From contig NZ_PGEN01000001.1 in the NCBI RefSeq assembly GCF_002797435.1, positions 4,028,501 to 4,092,500 of the forward strand: a stretch of DNA of 64,000 bases. Reading direction: 5' to 3'. Each line of letters begins with the position of its first letter. The stretch's first letter is position 1. This DNA is from Sphingomonas koreensis (GTDB lineage: Bacteria; Pseudomonadota; Alphaproteobacteria; Sphingomonadales; Sphingomonadaceae). This document shows, piece after piece, positions 36,563 to 45,424 of the stretch. Made by a program: the position numbers and the translations under genes. The notes beneath the pieces were generated by a model that was not told the origin of the DNA, did no database searches, and saw only the letters and a list, made by a program, of their open reading frames with translations.

Positions 36563-37654
36563 ATGATGACTCGCCAAGTCCAATCCGGTGCCGCGGAAGC
36601 CCGCACCGGCGGCGTCTGGACGCTGTCCGGCGGGCGGGCGATCATAGCCGAGCCGGATGGTCCTGCAACCGTGCTGGTGCCGAGCGAATCGGTATTAGTC
36701 CTGGCCGTCGATCTGCCGTTGGGCACGCACGCCAAGCGGCTGACGGCGCTTCCCTTCGCGATCGAGGACCGAATCGCCGACCCGCTCGAATCGGTCCATC
36801 TGGCCTTGGGCGATGAGATCGCACCCAAACGCTATCTGGTCGCTGTCGTGCGGCATGCGGTGATGCGCGAGTGGGTGGAGATTGCCGACACCGAGGGACT
36901 CGCGCACGCAGCGATGGTGCCCGACGCGCTGGCGCTGCCCGTGCCGGGCGAAGGCTGGTCGGCCGAAGCAGGCGATGGCCGGGTGCTGGTGCGCGGCGCG
37001 GACGGCACCGGCTTTGCGATGCCGGCGGCGCTGATCGGGCAGGCATGGGAAGCCGCAGGCCGGCCACGTATCTGGAATTGCGGGGCGGCGCCGGTCGGCG
37101 AACTTCCTCAGGAACCGTGGCCCGCAGGCAATGGCGGGCTGACGGAGCGGCTGGCCAGGCCCGCGATCGATCTGCGGCAAGGCATCTATGCACGACGGAC
37201 CGCGAGCGGGAGCAATTGGGTCAAGCGGCTCGGCTGGATCGCGGCGGCAGGCGTCGCGGCGCATGTCGTCATCGCCGGGGCGGACACGCTGATGCTGCGC
37301 GCGATCGCCGAGCGGCGCGCAGACGATACCCGCGCCGCGGTGGCGCAGGCTGCGCCGGGGGCTAATCTGGGTGATGACCTTAGGGTCAGTGTCGCCGACA
37401 TGCTGCCACCGCCAGGAGCGGCCGCGAGCCAGTTCGTGCCGCTCGTCACCCGCACCTCGAACGCGCTTGCGCCGCTGTCGAGTGCGGTGACCGCGCGGTC
37501 GATGCGATTTGAAGGAAATGCGCTTGTGATGGAGATCGAGCCGGGTGAGCCGGGGCTTGCCGGGCGGGTGCGCGATGCGATGCGCGCGGCCGGGGTGACT
37601 GCCGACCTCGCCGCAGGCCAGGACGGCGCGCTGCGCCTGACGGTGCGGGCATGA
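36563..37654 (+). CDS. gspL: Type II secretion inner-membrane platform protein L
   Basis: 363 aa from ATG 36563 (GAGG upstream); an in-frame ATG at 36518 would overlap the gspG leader. The cytoplasmic actin-like domain occupies about residues 1-210 (VLVLAVDLPLGTHAKRLTALPFAIEDRIADPLESVHLAL as read over about 45-85). A membrane helix at about 222-245 and a periplasmic ferredoxin-like domain (ARSMRFEGNALVMEIEPGEPGLAGRVRDAMRAAG region) follow. GspL recruits the GspE ATPase. It is divergent from gspG and overlaps gspM by 4 bp. Confidence 0.9.
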   Translation: MMTRQVQSGAAEARTGGVWTLSGGRAIIAEPDGPATVLVPSESVLVLAVDLPLGTHAKRLTALPFAIEDRIADPLESVHLALGDEIAPKRYLVAVVRHAVMREWVEIADTEGLAHAAMVPDALALPVPGEGWSAEAGDGRVLVRGADGTGFAMPAALIGQAWEAAGRPRIWNCGAAPVGELPQEPWPAGNGGLTERLARPAIDLRQGIYARRTASGSNWVKRLGWIAAAGVAAHVVIAGADTLMLRAIAERRADDTRAAVAQAAPGANLGDDLRVSVADMLPPPGAAASQFVPLVTRTSNALAPLSSAVTARSMRFEGNALVMEIEPGEPGLAGRVRDAMRAAGVTADLAAGQDGALRLTVRA

Positions 37655-38157
37655 GCGCGATCCGGATCACCCGCAGCCCGACGCTCGATGCGTGGGGCGC
37701 GAAGATCGGTGCATGGTGGAGCGGCCTCAGCTCGCGCGAGCGGTGGATGGTCGGATCGCTCGGCGTGCTTCTGGGCGTGCTGGTTCTGGTGTTTGCCGTG
37801 ATCCAGCCGTTGCAGGCGGCACGCGCCGACGCGCTGGCGGATATCCGTACTTATGAGACGCTGACCGCGCGAGTCCGCGCTGCGGGTACCCTGGTACCCA
37901 AGGGAAGCCAGCCACAGCAGCGCGGCGGTTCGCCCGCTGAAGCGGCGCAGGCGGCGGCGGGCGAAGCGGGGATCACCGCGAACATCGTGCCGGGTGCGGC
38001 AGGGCTGACCGCGCAGGTGGCCGAGGCACCCTATGAATCGGTGGTCGGCTGGATCGCCAATGTCGAACGGACGACGCCGCTTCGTGCGCGCAAGGTCGAG
38101 TTGCGCAAAGGCGGCGCGACCGGGCGGGTAAGTGCGAGCGTGGAGTTCGCGCAATGA
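37651..38157 (+). CDS. gspM: Type II secretion inner-membrane protein M
   Basis: 168 aa. A short cytoplasmic region with LSSRERWMV is followed by a membrane helix (about 36-55; LGVLLGVLVLVFAVIQPLQ) and a periplasmic domain (about 90-168; AAAGEAGITANIVPG; VVGWIANVERTTPLRARKVEL). The layout is that of canonical GspM, which stabilises GspL. It overlaps gspL and gspE by 4 bp each. Confidence 0.9.
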   Translation: MSAIRITRSPTLDAWGAKIGAWWSGLSSRERWMVGSLGVLLGVLVLVFAVIQPLQAARADALADIRTYETLTARVRAAGTLVPKGSQPQQRGGSPAEAAQAAAGEAGITANIVPGAAGLTAQVAEAPYESVVGWIANVERTTPLRARKVELRKGGATGRVSASVEFAQ

Positions 38158-39617
38158 CCGCCGAGTCGACTTTACCCTATGGCTATGCGCGGCGCGCGGG
38201 CGTTGTGCTGCGGGCAGGCAGTGACGGGCTGGAATGCGTGCATCGGCCCGATGCGGCACTCGACGCGCTGCTCGAGGTTCAGAGAATCGCACCGGCGGCG
38301 CGCTTCGTGGCGGTCGAGGATGCGGCGTTCGATCAGGCGCTGGCGGCGAGCTATTCGGGCAGCGCGGGCGCCGCGGCCGAGTTCGACCTGGGTGGGATGG
38401 ATCTCGCGGCGTTGGCCGACAGCGCTGCGGCGGTGGACGACCTGCTCGACACGCGCGACGATTCGCCGGTTATCCGCCTGATCAACGCGTTGTTGCTCGA
38501 AGCAGTGAAGGAAGGCGCGTCGGACGTGCATGTCGAGACGCAGGAGAAGCGCGTCGTGGTGCGCTTCCGCATCGACGGTGTGCTGCGCGACAAGCTCGAG
38601 CCGCGCCGTGAGCTGGCGCCGCTGCTGGTCAGCCGGATCAAGGTGATGGCGAAACTCGATATCGCCGAGAAGCGCGTGCCGCAGGACGGCCGCGTGACGC
38701 TGCGCATCGGCGGGCACGATGTGGACGCGCGCGTCTCGACGCTGCCGACCCAGCATGGGGAGCGCGTGGTGATGCGCTTGCTGGAGAAGGGATCGCTCAA
38801 GCTCGATCTCGAGCATCTGGGGATGAGCGCGCGCGACCGGGAGGTGTTCGCGCGTCTGCTCGAACGGCCGCACGGGATGCTGCTGGTCACCGGGCCGACC
38901 GGGTCGGGCAAGACGACCAGCCTCTACGCCGCGCTCCAGCGGCTGAACGACCGCAAACGCAATATCATGACGGTCGAAGATCCCATCGAATATGAACTCG
39001 CCGGGATCGGCCAGACCCAGGTCAATTCGCGCACCGGCATGACCTTCGCCCGCGGGCTGCGCGCGATCCTGCGCCAGGACCCGGACGTGATCATGGTCGG
39101 GGAGATCCGCGATCATGAGACCGCCGAGGTCGCGGTGCGATCGGCGATGACGGGGCATTTCGTGCTCTCGACATTGCATACCAACAGCGCGGTGGGATCG
39201 GTGACGCGGCTGATCGACATGGGGGTCGAGCGCTATCTGCTCGCGCCGATGCTGGTGGGGCTGGCGGCGCAGCGGCTGGTGCGCCGGCTATGTCCGAGCT
39301 GCCGGCGCGAGGATGTCGCGAGCGAGAGCGATTCGATGCTGCTGGGCGGCGCGATCAAAGCCGGTGAACCGGTGTGGCGCGCGGTGGGGTGCGAGGATTG
39401 CGGCGGCGACGGGTATCGCGGCCGCGCGGGGCTTTACGAAGTCGTGCCGGTCGACGAGCGTTTTCAGGCGATGATCCATGACGGCGCGTCCGAAGCCGAG
39501 ATCGAGGCGCATGCGCGCAAGACCAGCCCTGCGCTGCTCGACGATGGCGTGGCCAAGGCGAAGGCTGGCGTGACAACGGTCGAGGAAGTCGCCCGCGTGG
39601 TGCGGGAAGAGGCCTGA
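38154..39617 (+). CDS. gspE: Type II secretion assembly ATPase
   Basis: 487 aa. The N-terminal domains precede the ATPase core with Walker A GPTGSGKT (residues 247-254), the Asp box (IMTVEDPIEYEL), Walker B (ILRQDPDVIMVGEIRD) and the His box (ALSTLHTN-type FVLSTLHTNSA). The zinc-binding insert is intact (CPSC and CEDC, about residues 384-425). It powers pseudopilus assembly from the cytoplasmic face. Its stop overlaps the gspF ATG by one base. Confidence 0.96.
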   Translation: MTAESTLPYGYARRAGVVLRAGSDGLECVHRPDAALDALLEVQRIAPAARFVAVEDAAFDQALAASYSGSAGAAAEFDLGGMDLAALADSAAAVDDLLDTRDDSPVIRLINALLLEAVKEGASDVHVETQEKRVVVRFRIDGVLRDKLEPRRELAPLLVSRIKVMAKLDIAEKRVPQDGRVTLRIGGHDVDARVSTLPTQHGERVVMRLLEKGSLKLDLEHLGMSARDREVFARLLERPHGMLLVTGPTGSGKTTSLYAALQRLNDRKRNIMTVEDPIEYELAGIGQTQVNSRTGMTFARGLRAILRQDPDVIMVGEIRDHETAEVAVRSAMTGHFVLSTLHTNSAVGSVTRLIDMGVERYLLAPMLVGLAAQRLVRRLCPSCRREDVASESDSMLLGGAIKAGEPVWRAVGCEDCGGDGYRGRAGLYEVVPVDERFQAMIHDGASEAEIEAHARKTSPALLDDGVAKAKAGVTTVEEVARVVREEA

Positions 39618-40840
39618 TGCCCGCCTTTGCCTATCGCGCGGCGACGAGCGCGGGCGCCGAGAAGAAGGGGCTGATCGAAGCGACCAGCGCCGCCGCGGCG
39701 CGGGCAATGCTGCGCGAGCAGGGGCTGTTGCCGCTGGCGGTGGATGCAGCTTCGGAACGGCGCTCGATCGGGAGCATCAAGCTGCCGGGGCTCGGCCGTT
39801 CGGGGATGAGCGCGCGCGAGCTGGCGACGGCGACGCGGCAGATCGCGACGCTGGTGGGGTCGGACATTCCGGTCGAGGAGGCGCTGCGGCTGGCGGCGAG
39901 CCAATCCGAGGCGCAACGAGTCTCGTCGATCCTGCTTGAGGTGCGCGCGGCGATCCTGGATGGGCGTAGCTTTGCCAATGCCTTAGGAACGCATCCCAAG
40001 ACTTTCCCTGAATTCTATCGCGCATCGGTCGCGGCGGGGGAATCCTCGGGCAAGCTGACTCAGGTGCTGGAGCACCTCGCGCATTTCGTCGAGAACCGGC
40101 AGGCGAACAGCCAGAAATTGCAGCTCGCCTTGCTCTATCCCGGGCTGCTGGCGACGGTGTCGCTGGGCGTGATCGTGCTGCTGCTGGTCTATGTCATCCC
40201 CGATATCGTCAAGGTGTTCGTCTCGCGCGGGACCGATCTGCCGCTGCTGACGCGGACGCTGATCGCGATCTCGGGCTTCCTGCAGGCATGGGGCCTGTAC
40301 ATCCTGATCGCGGCACTGATCGGCTTTGTGATCTATGGCCGCTGGGTGGCGAACCCGGCGAACCGGCTCAAGGTCCATCGCGCCTTCACCGAGCGCTGGC
40401 CGTTCCGCCGTTTCAGCCGCCAGCATAATGCCGCGCGCTTCGCCGGGAGCCTCGCCACGCTGGTGTCGAGCGCGGTTCCGTTGGTCGAGGCGCTGCACGC
40501 GGCGGCGGCGGTGACGCCCAACCGCTGGGTGCGCGAGCGCGCGCTGCATGTCGCGGCGCGGGTGCGCGAGGGGATCAGCCTGCGCGCGGCGATGACCGAG
40601 GCGGGGGTGTTCCCGTTGATGCTGACCGCGATCGTCGCGTCGGGGGAGGCGAGCGGGCAGCTGGGTCCGGCGCTGTCGCGTGCGGCGGACGAGCTCGATC
40701 GCGAGCTCGACGCGGTGACGAGCGCGATGGTGGCGCTGGTCGAGCCGCTGGTGCTGCTGCTGATGGGCGGGATCGTGCTGATGATGGTGCTGGCGATCCT
40801 GTTGCCGATCATCAACCTCAACGATCTGGTGACGCTCTGA
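39617..40840 (+). CDS. gspF: Type II secretion inner-membrane platform protein F
   Basis: 407 aa. It has two copies of the T2SSF helical domain (about 70-190 and 275-395), each followed by membrane segments; three helices in all (about 170-195, 222-245 and 375-402). Typical motifs are FAYRAATSAGAEKKG at the start, LATATRQIATLVGSDIPVEEAL, YPGLLATVSLGVIVLLLVYVIPD and ILLPIINLNDLV at the end. It ends the L-M-E-F operon and is convergent with the MetX-like hydrolase gene. Confidence 0.95.
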   Translation: MPAFAYRAATSAGAEKKGLIEATSAAAARAMLREQGLLPLAVDAASERRSIGSIKLPGLGRSGMSARELATATRQIATLVGSDIPVEEALRLAASQSEAQRVSSILLEVRAAILDGRSFANALGTHPKTFPEFYRASVAAGESSGKLTQVLEHLAHFVENRQANSQKLQLALLYPGLLATVSLGVIVLLLVYVIPDIVKVFVSRGTDLPLLTRTLIAISGFLQAWGLYILIAALIGFVIYGRWVANPANRLKVHRAFTERWPFRRFSRQHNAARFAGSLATLVSSAVPLVEALHAAAAVTPNRWVRERALHVAARVREGISLRAAMTEAGVFPLMLTAIVASGEASGQLGPALSRAADELDRELDAVTSAMVALVEPLVLLLMGGIVLMMVLAILLPIINLNDLVTL

Positions 40841-40888
40841 GGCATTCGCGCCTCCCTCAAATCAGGTAGGGCGATCGCCTGAGAGAGC

Positions 40889-41968
40889 CTATCTCTCCGT
40901 GCGGGTCAGCAGGTCGCGCAGATCCTGTTCCCAGAAGACCGCCCAGGTATGCGTGCCATGGCCGCGCGTCTCGGCGGTCTCGGGGATCATGCGGAAGCGG
41001 GTGTTGGGCATCCGCTTCAATGCGCGTTCCGGCGCGTCGAGATTGCGCGGATTGATGAAGTCGTCGGCCGAGTTGATCCACATCATCGGCGCGGTGATCG
41101 CTTCGAGCCGCGGCCAGGGATTGTAGCTGCGCGAGGCATCGACCTGATAGATCAGGTCGTTGGCGTCGAGCCCGGCGATCGAGCGTTCGGCGCGTTCGCG
41201 GACATAGGCGACGGCAGCGTCGCGCGTCGGGAATTGTTGTTGCAAGTAGAGCGGTGCGCCGCCAGCGACGAACAACATGCTGGCCGCGGTGCGAAGCCCC
41301 TGAGCAGGCTGGGCCCTGTAATCGCCATTGGCCCAGGCGGGGTCGGCCTTGATCCCGTCGATCAGCAATTGCCGCCACATCCGGTTGAGCCCGGCGATCT
41401 CGATCGGTTCGCAGGCGAGCGGCATCAGCGCACGGGCGAAGTCGGGATGGGTCTCGCCCCATATGAAGCTGTGCATGCAGCCCATCGACGTGCCCATGAT
41501 CAGGCGCATCCGGCGGATGCCGAGCCCCTCGGTGAGCAGGCGGTGCTGGGCCGCGACCATGTCGTCATAGTCATAGGCGGGGAAGCGCATGCGCAGGCCG
41601 TCCGATGGTTTGGACGAGCCGCCATGGCCAAGATTGTCGGGAAGGATGATCCAGTAACGAGTGATGTCGAGCGGCTGGCCGGGGCCGTACAGCCGGTCGG
41701 CGAATTGCGGCTGGAGGAACTGGGCGCCGGTGCCCCCGGTGCCGTGAAGGACCATCACGGCATTGTCGATGGCGCCGGAGGCATCGCGGTGCGGCTTGCC
41801 GAGGGTGCGATAATGGATGCGGACGGTGGGGAGGGTAGCACCATCGTGGAAGCGGAACCGGGCGATCTCGTAATTGGCTTCCTCCACCGGCCAGCGGGTC
41901 GCCGGGGTCTGGGCGGTGGCCGGAGCGGCGACGAGCAGCGCCGCGATCGCGGCCAGAAACCTGCGCAT
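40889..41968 (-). CDS. Secreted MetX-like alpha/beta hydrolase
   Basis: 359 aa from ATG 41968 (AGGAG ten bases upstream); a GTG at 41974 overlapping the gspN stop is possible. A Sec signal peptide ends at about residue 20 (APATAQ). The body resembles homoserine O-acetyltransferases: MVLHGTGGTG oxyanion region, nucleophile Ser in MGTSMGCMHSF, Asp in NSADDF and His in RGHGTH. A signal peptide is unusual for a true MetX, so it is more likely a periplasmic or secreted esterase. It follows gspN in the same transcript and could be a type II substrate. Confidence 0.82.
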   Translation of the reverse strand: MRRFLAAIAALLVAAPATAQTPATRWPVEEANYEIARFRFHDGATLPTVRIHYRTLGKPHRDASGAIDNAVMVLHGTGGTGAQFLQPQFADRLYGPGQPLDITRYWIILPDNLGHGGSSKPSDGLRMRFPAYDYDDMVAAQHRLLTEGLGIRRMRLIMGTSMGCMHSFIWGETHPDFARALMPLACEPIEIAGLNRMWRQLLIDGIKADPAWANGDYRAQPAQGLRTAASMLFVAGGAPLYLQQQFPTRDAAVAYVRERAERSIAGLDANDLIYQVDASRSYNPWPRLEAITAPMMWINSADDFINPRNLDAPERALKRMPNTRFRMIPETAETRGHGTHTWAVFWEQDLRDLLTRTER

Positions 41969-41970
41969 CC

Positions 41971-42681
41971 TCACATGGCTCCTTCGATCGTTGCGCCCGC
42001 GGGCATGCCGGTGAAGGGCAGGATGCGGGCACCGTCGGCGGTCATGTGGATGCTCAGCCGGCCGTCCTCGCCGAGCGTCGCCTCCATCAGCGTCTGGCGG
42101 CGCTGCGTCGCTGGCGCGATGCGGATGCGGGTCGCGGAGCCGGTCTTCTCGGCGGTGAGCGCAAGCGCGGGGACCGCGGTGGCAGTGCCGCCACTCTTGG
42201 CGGTGCAGGTGCCAGGCTCGGTGGTGAGCTTGCCGTCGATCGCCTGATCGCCGCCGCCGATCGCGATCCGGGCGAACTGCAGCTGCATCACCAGATCGCA
42301 GGTGAAGGGAAGATTGGGCTGGAGCGCCTGAAGGACCGAGCTATGCGCGCTGCCGCTGACGTCGTCGAGCACCGTGCGGCCGAACCGCGTCAGCCCGCGG
42401 CCGCCCATGTCGGTGTCGGGGCCGGTCGCCTTCCAGTCAACGGCAAAGGCGAGGCTGGTGAGCGAGCGCAGCGGCGCCCAGCTCCATTCGAACTTGCTGC
42501 CGCCGGCAACGCCGACCTCGCCATTCCACACGGTGCCGGCGACGCCGGTGCGCCACGGCCGGTTCTTGAGGAACACGCTGGCGGGCATCGTCGCGAACAT
42601 CGCCAGCGCATAAGCGGCTATGCCCAGCACGACGAAGACGGTAAGACGCCGCCGTGCCGACCAAGATGCCAATCCGGACAC
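41971..42681 (-). CDS. gspN: Type II secretion protein N
   Basis: About 236 aa from GTG 42681 (TTG 42672 is the alternative; no ATG lies before the membrane helix). One membrane helix is at about residues 13-33 (LTVFVVLGIAAYALAMFA). A periplasmic domain follows with RTGVAGTVWNGEVGVAGG and FEWSWAPLRSLTSLAFAVDW, as in GspN. The 5' end overlaps the divergently transcribed binding-protein gene by at least 7 bp. GspN is an accessory subunit found in some type II systems; its exact role is unsettled. Confidence 0.82.
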   Translation of the reverse strand: MSGLASWSARRRLTVFVVLGIAAYALAMFATMPASVFLKNRPWRTGVAGTVWNGEVGVAGGSKFEWSWAPLRSLTSLAFAVDWKATGPDTDMGGRGLTRFGRTVLDDVSGSAHSSVLQALQPNLPFTCDLVMQLQFARIAIGGGDQAIDGKLTTEPGTCTAKSGGTATAVPALALTAEKTGSATRIRIAPATQRRQTLMEATLGEDGRLSIHMTADGARILPFTGMPAGATIEGAM

Positions 42682-43733
42682 CGGCGTTTCATCGCCGCGA
42701 TGTGTTGAAATCAGGCCTGTTGCTGCCGCCGGCATTGCTTGCGAGTCCCTCTGTTCTGGCCGTTTCCGTGCAGGACAAGAAGCCCAAGCGCGACAAGCGG
42801 CAAGTGGCGATGCTGCTGCCGCTGTCCGGGCCGCGCGCCGCGCTGGGCCTTAGCATGCGGCAGGCGGCGTTGCTTGCGGATTCTGGACCGGAAATCACCG
42901 CCTATGACACCGGCGGGACGGCGGCGGGAGCCGCGCTGGCGGCGCGCAATGCGCTGAAGGCCAAATCCGCGATGATCCTGGGGCCGGTGACCGCCGAGGA
43001 AATGACCGCGGCGGCCCGCGAGGTCGCGGGGCGCGTGCCGGTGGTCGCATTCAGCAACAATTCGGTGGTTCGGGCGCCCGGCAGCTGGGTGTTCGGCATC
43101 ACGCCCAGCCAGGTGACCAGCGCGATCCTGCGCTATGCCCGGTCGCGCGGGATCAGGAATGTCGTGGTGATCGACGACGCATCGCCCTGGAGCGCCGCAG
43201 CGGCGCTGGCCGCGGGCAAGGTGCAGGGCGAGGTCGGGATCGATGTTCGGGTGCTGACTGTGACCGAAGGACAGCCCCTGCCGGTAGCCGGCGACGCGCC
43301 CGACGCAGTGCTGCTGCCGGGCAGTGGCGAAGCGGTTCTGGCGGCGGCGCGCAACCTCAAGGAGACCGGCATCCAGTTGCTCGGCACGGTGCAGGCGCTG
43401 GATCACCGGCCGGCGGCGCTCGAGGTGCTGAACGGTGCATGGCTCGCCAGTCCCGATCCGGCGGCGTTCGGGCGGTTCGCTGGCGAGTATCGCGCGCGGC
43501 ATGGCGGCGATCCCGGCGCGCTGGCGGCGCTGGCCTATGACGCAGGCGGGATCGTCAAGGTGCTGAGGGGCAAGGGCGAGATCAGCGAGAAGGCGCTGCT
43601 CGCCGAGACGAGCTATCCCTGCGTGACCGGCAACGCCCGGTTCCGCAGCGACGGCAGCGTTGCGCGTGAACTCGCGATCCTGCTCGCCGGGCCGCAGGGC
43701 TATGAGCCTGTCGCGGTGAGCCTGGGCGCGTGA
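42654..43733 (+). CDS. Periplasmic-binding-fold protein (LpoA/penicillin-binding-protein-activator-like)
   Basis: 359 aa from ATG 42654 or 42666. A Tat-like signal (HRRDVLKSGLLLPPALL) ends at VLAVS. The body is a type I periplasmic-binding fold (VAMLLPLSGPRAALGLSMRQAALLA; ILGPVTAEEMTAAAREV; AFSNNSVVRAPGSWVFGI), as in ABC leucine-binding proteins and the LpoA C-terminal domain. No permease genes are nearby. It ends 2 bp before the gspJ ATG, so it is made with gspJ-K. An envelope role tied to the secretion system is inferred. Confidence 0.8.
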   Translation: MPTKMPIRTPAFHRRDVLKSGLLLPPALLASPSVLAVSVQDKKPKRDKRQVAMLLPLSGPRAALGLSMRQAALLADSGPEITAYDTGGTAAGAALAARNALKAKSAMILGPVTAEEMTAAAREVAGRVPVVAFSNNSVVRAPGSWVFGITPSQVTSAILRYARSRGIRNVVVIDDASPWSAAAALAAGKVQGEVGIDVRVLTVTEGQPLPVAGDAPDAVLLPGSGEAVLAAARNLKETGIQLLGTVQALDHRPAALEVLNGAWLASPDPAAFGRFAGEYRARHGGDPGALAALAYDAGGIVKVLRGKGEISEKALLAETSYPCVTGNARFRSDGSVARELAILLAGPQGYEPVAVSLGA

Positions 43734-43735
43734 CG

Positions 43736-44359
43736 ATGCCTGCCGAGCGGCACCGGCCCGCTCCCCCGCCCGGCCGCCCAGCGGCAGCATCATGTGGGTG
43801 GCCGGGCGGGGGAGCGGGCCGGTGCGGTCCTTCAGACAAGGACTCGGGATTCACGCTCCTCGAACTCATCATCTCGCTTGGCCTGTTCGCGCTGATCGCG
43901 GTGGCGGGGCTGGGGTTGCTCGACAGCGTGCTGAACGTGCAGGGGCGAACCGAGGAGCGGCTGAATCGGCTGTCCGATCTGCAGCGCGCGATGTTCGTGG
44001 TGCAGAGCGACCTCGACCAGATCACCCGAGGCGCCGTTTCGGGCGGCGACGGCGGCATAGCCTTTACCCGGATCGCCGGGGGGCAGGGCGGGCCGCCGAT
44101 GCCGGTGCGCTATGACGCAGCCCAAGGCGCGCTGGTCCGGTCAGCACCGCAGCCGCAGCTGTTGCTGCAGGGGGTGGCTGGAGCCAGATGGCGCTTTCGC
44201 GATGAAGACCGCTGGGTGGATCGCTGGCCGGTGAACGAGCAGCGCAAGGACGAATGGCCGCGCGCCGTTTCGCTCGAGATGCAGATCGCCGGAGTACAGG
44301 GCCCCCAGGGCGCTTTGCGCCGTGTCGTCGTGCTGCCCGATCAGCCGAGGGACAAGTGA
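43736..44359 (+). CDS. gspJ: Type II secretion minor pseudopilin J with palindrome-encoded leader
   Basis: 207 aa from ATG 43736; a GTG at 43730 overlapping the previous stop is also possible. The prepilin site is DSG|FTLLELIISLGLFALI with Glu at +5, after a leader of about 38 residues. Most of that leader is the translated palindrome 43751-43824 (RPAPPPGRP to GGGAGR). No in-frame start lies between the palindrome and the cleavage site. The mature part matches GspJ (LSDLQRAMFVVQSDLDQITRG; MPVRYDAAQGALVR). Its stop overlaps the gspK ATG. Confidence 0.92.
   Translation: MPAERHRPAPPPGRPAAASCGWPGGGAGRCGPSDKDSGFTLLELIISLGLFALIAVAGLGLLDSVLNVQGRTEERLNRLSDLQRAMFVVQSDLDQITRGAVSGGDGGIAFTRIAGGQGGPPMPVRYDAAQGALVRSAPQPQLLLQGVAGARWRFRDEDRWVDRWPVNEQRKDEWPRAVSLEMQIAGVQGPQGALRRVVVLPDQPRDK
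43751..43824. repeat. Dispersed palindromic element, copy 3 (inside gspJ leader)
   Basis: Two 30-bp arms (43751-43780 and 43795-43824) with one mismatch enclose a 14-nt loop GCGGCAGCATCATG. The loop is the reverse complement of the copy 1 loop at 12 of 14 positions, so the element lies in the opposite orientation relative to the chromosome but the same orientation relative to transcription as gspH and gspI. Confidence 0.95.
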
Positions 44360-45231
44360 TGCGGCGCGATCGCGACGAACAGGGCATGATCCTGGTCAAT
44401 GTGCTGATGTTCGTGGCGATCGCGAGCGGGCTGGTGCTGCTGATGATCAGCCGCGAGGAACTCGCGCTCGACCGGTCGCTGCGCGGGCGCGAGGCGGCGC
44501 GGGCGGCGGCGATCGTGCGCGGCGGAGAGCTTTCGGCGATCAGCGCGCTGCGGAAGGACGCCAAGGAGGCGCCGGACGCCGACCATGCGGGCGAGCGCTG
44601 GGCATCGATCGGGGCAAAGGGCGTCTCGATCGACGGAGGCAGCTTCGACCTGGCGGTGAGCGATGCGGAGGGGCGCTTCAACGTCAATTCGTTGCGCAGC
44701 GGGGAGGTCGCCTCCGTGCTGCTGTTCCAGAAGCTCGCGGCGATCGCGGGGCTTGACGAAGCGCAGGTGACGGAGGCGATCGCCTATGTCCGCGGGCAGG
44801 GGCCGGTGACCGATGTTCGGCCGATCCGGCTGCTGCCCGGCGTGGCGCAGGACGCCGTCGCGCGGCTGGAACGGATGGTGACCGCATTGCCGGGCAATAC
44901 GCAGGTCAACCTCAATACGGCCGATCAGGAACTGCTTGCGATCCTGTTCGATGACCCGGTGGTCGCCGAACGGCTGGTCGCGATCCGCAAGCGCAACGGG
45001 CAGATCACGCTACGCGACCTTTCGGAGCAGAAGGTGCGCCAGCCCCCGGGGACCTCGTTCCAGTCGAACACCTTCTGGGTGCGGGTGCGAGCGACAATCG
45101 GCGGAACCGCGCAGGATGGTGCGACGCTGATCCAGCGCAAGCGCGACGACCGCGGCTCGGTCGAGGTGCTGCCGGTGGCACGCTGGCGCAATGCCGCCGT
45201 CCCGCCTGAGGCACCGCTGGCGGGCGGCTGA
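44359..45231 (+). CDS. gspK: Type II secretion minor pseudopilin K
   Basis: 290 aa. A normal nine-residue leader ends at DEQG|MILVNVLMFVAIASG. As in other GspK proteins, Glu+5 is missing (Asn-Val here). The long globular part has the family blocks DAEGRFNVNSL, the helix-hairpin-helix-like NLNTADQELLAILF and SFQSNTFWVRVRA. GspK caps the pseudopilus tip with GspI and GspJ. It ends the binding protein-J-K operon. Unlike H, I and J, its leader carries no palindrome. Confidence 0.93.
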   Translation: MRRDRDEQGMILVNVLMFVAIASGLVLLMISREELALDRSLRGREAARAAAIVRGGELSAISALRKDAKEAPDADHAGERWASIGAKGVSIDGGSFDLAVSDAEGRFNVNSLRSGEVASVLLFQKLAAIAGLDEAQVTEAIAYVRGQGPVTDVRPIRLLPGVAQDAVARLERMVTALPGNTQVNLNTADQELLAILFDDPVVAERLVAIRKRNGQITLRDLSEQKVRQPPGTSFQSNTFWVRVRATIGGTAQDGATLIQRKRDDRGSVEVLPVARWRNAAVPPEAPLAGG

Positions 45232-45424
45232 AGGCGGCAAGAGTTTCAATAGTCACACTGCCGCGCGCGCGAGCGGCGGTGCAGCTTGACAGAGTTGACG
45301 CGATTGCGGGGTTTCGCGGCGCATATCACTGCGGGCTCGACGGTTCGAAGGGCGTGGGGCAGGCCGACGCCAAGACCGGATCGCGTGAAATCCGACATGG
45401 GAAGCGATCAGTCCCTTGAAATCT

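Noticed and set aside
40889..41968. True homoserine O-acetyltransferase (metX)
   Set aside because: The core is MetX-like, but a clear Sec signal peptide places it outside the cytoplasm and no methionine genes are near.
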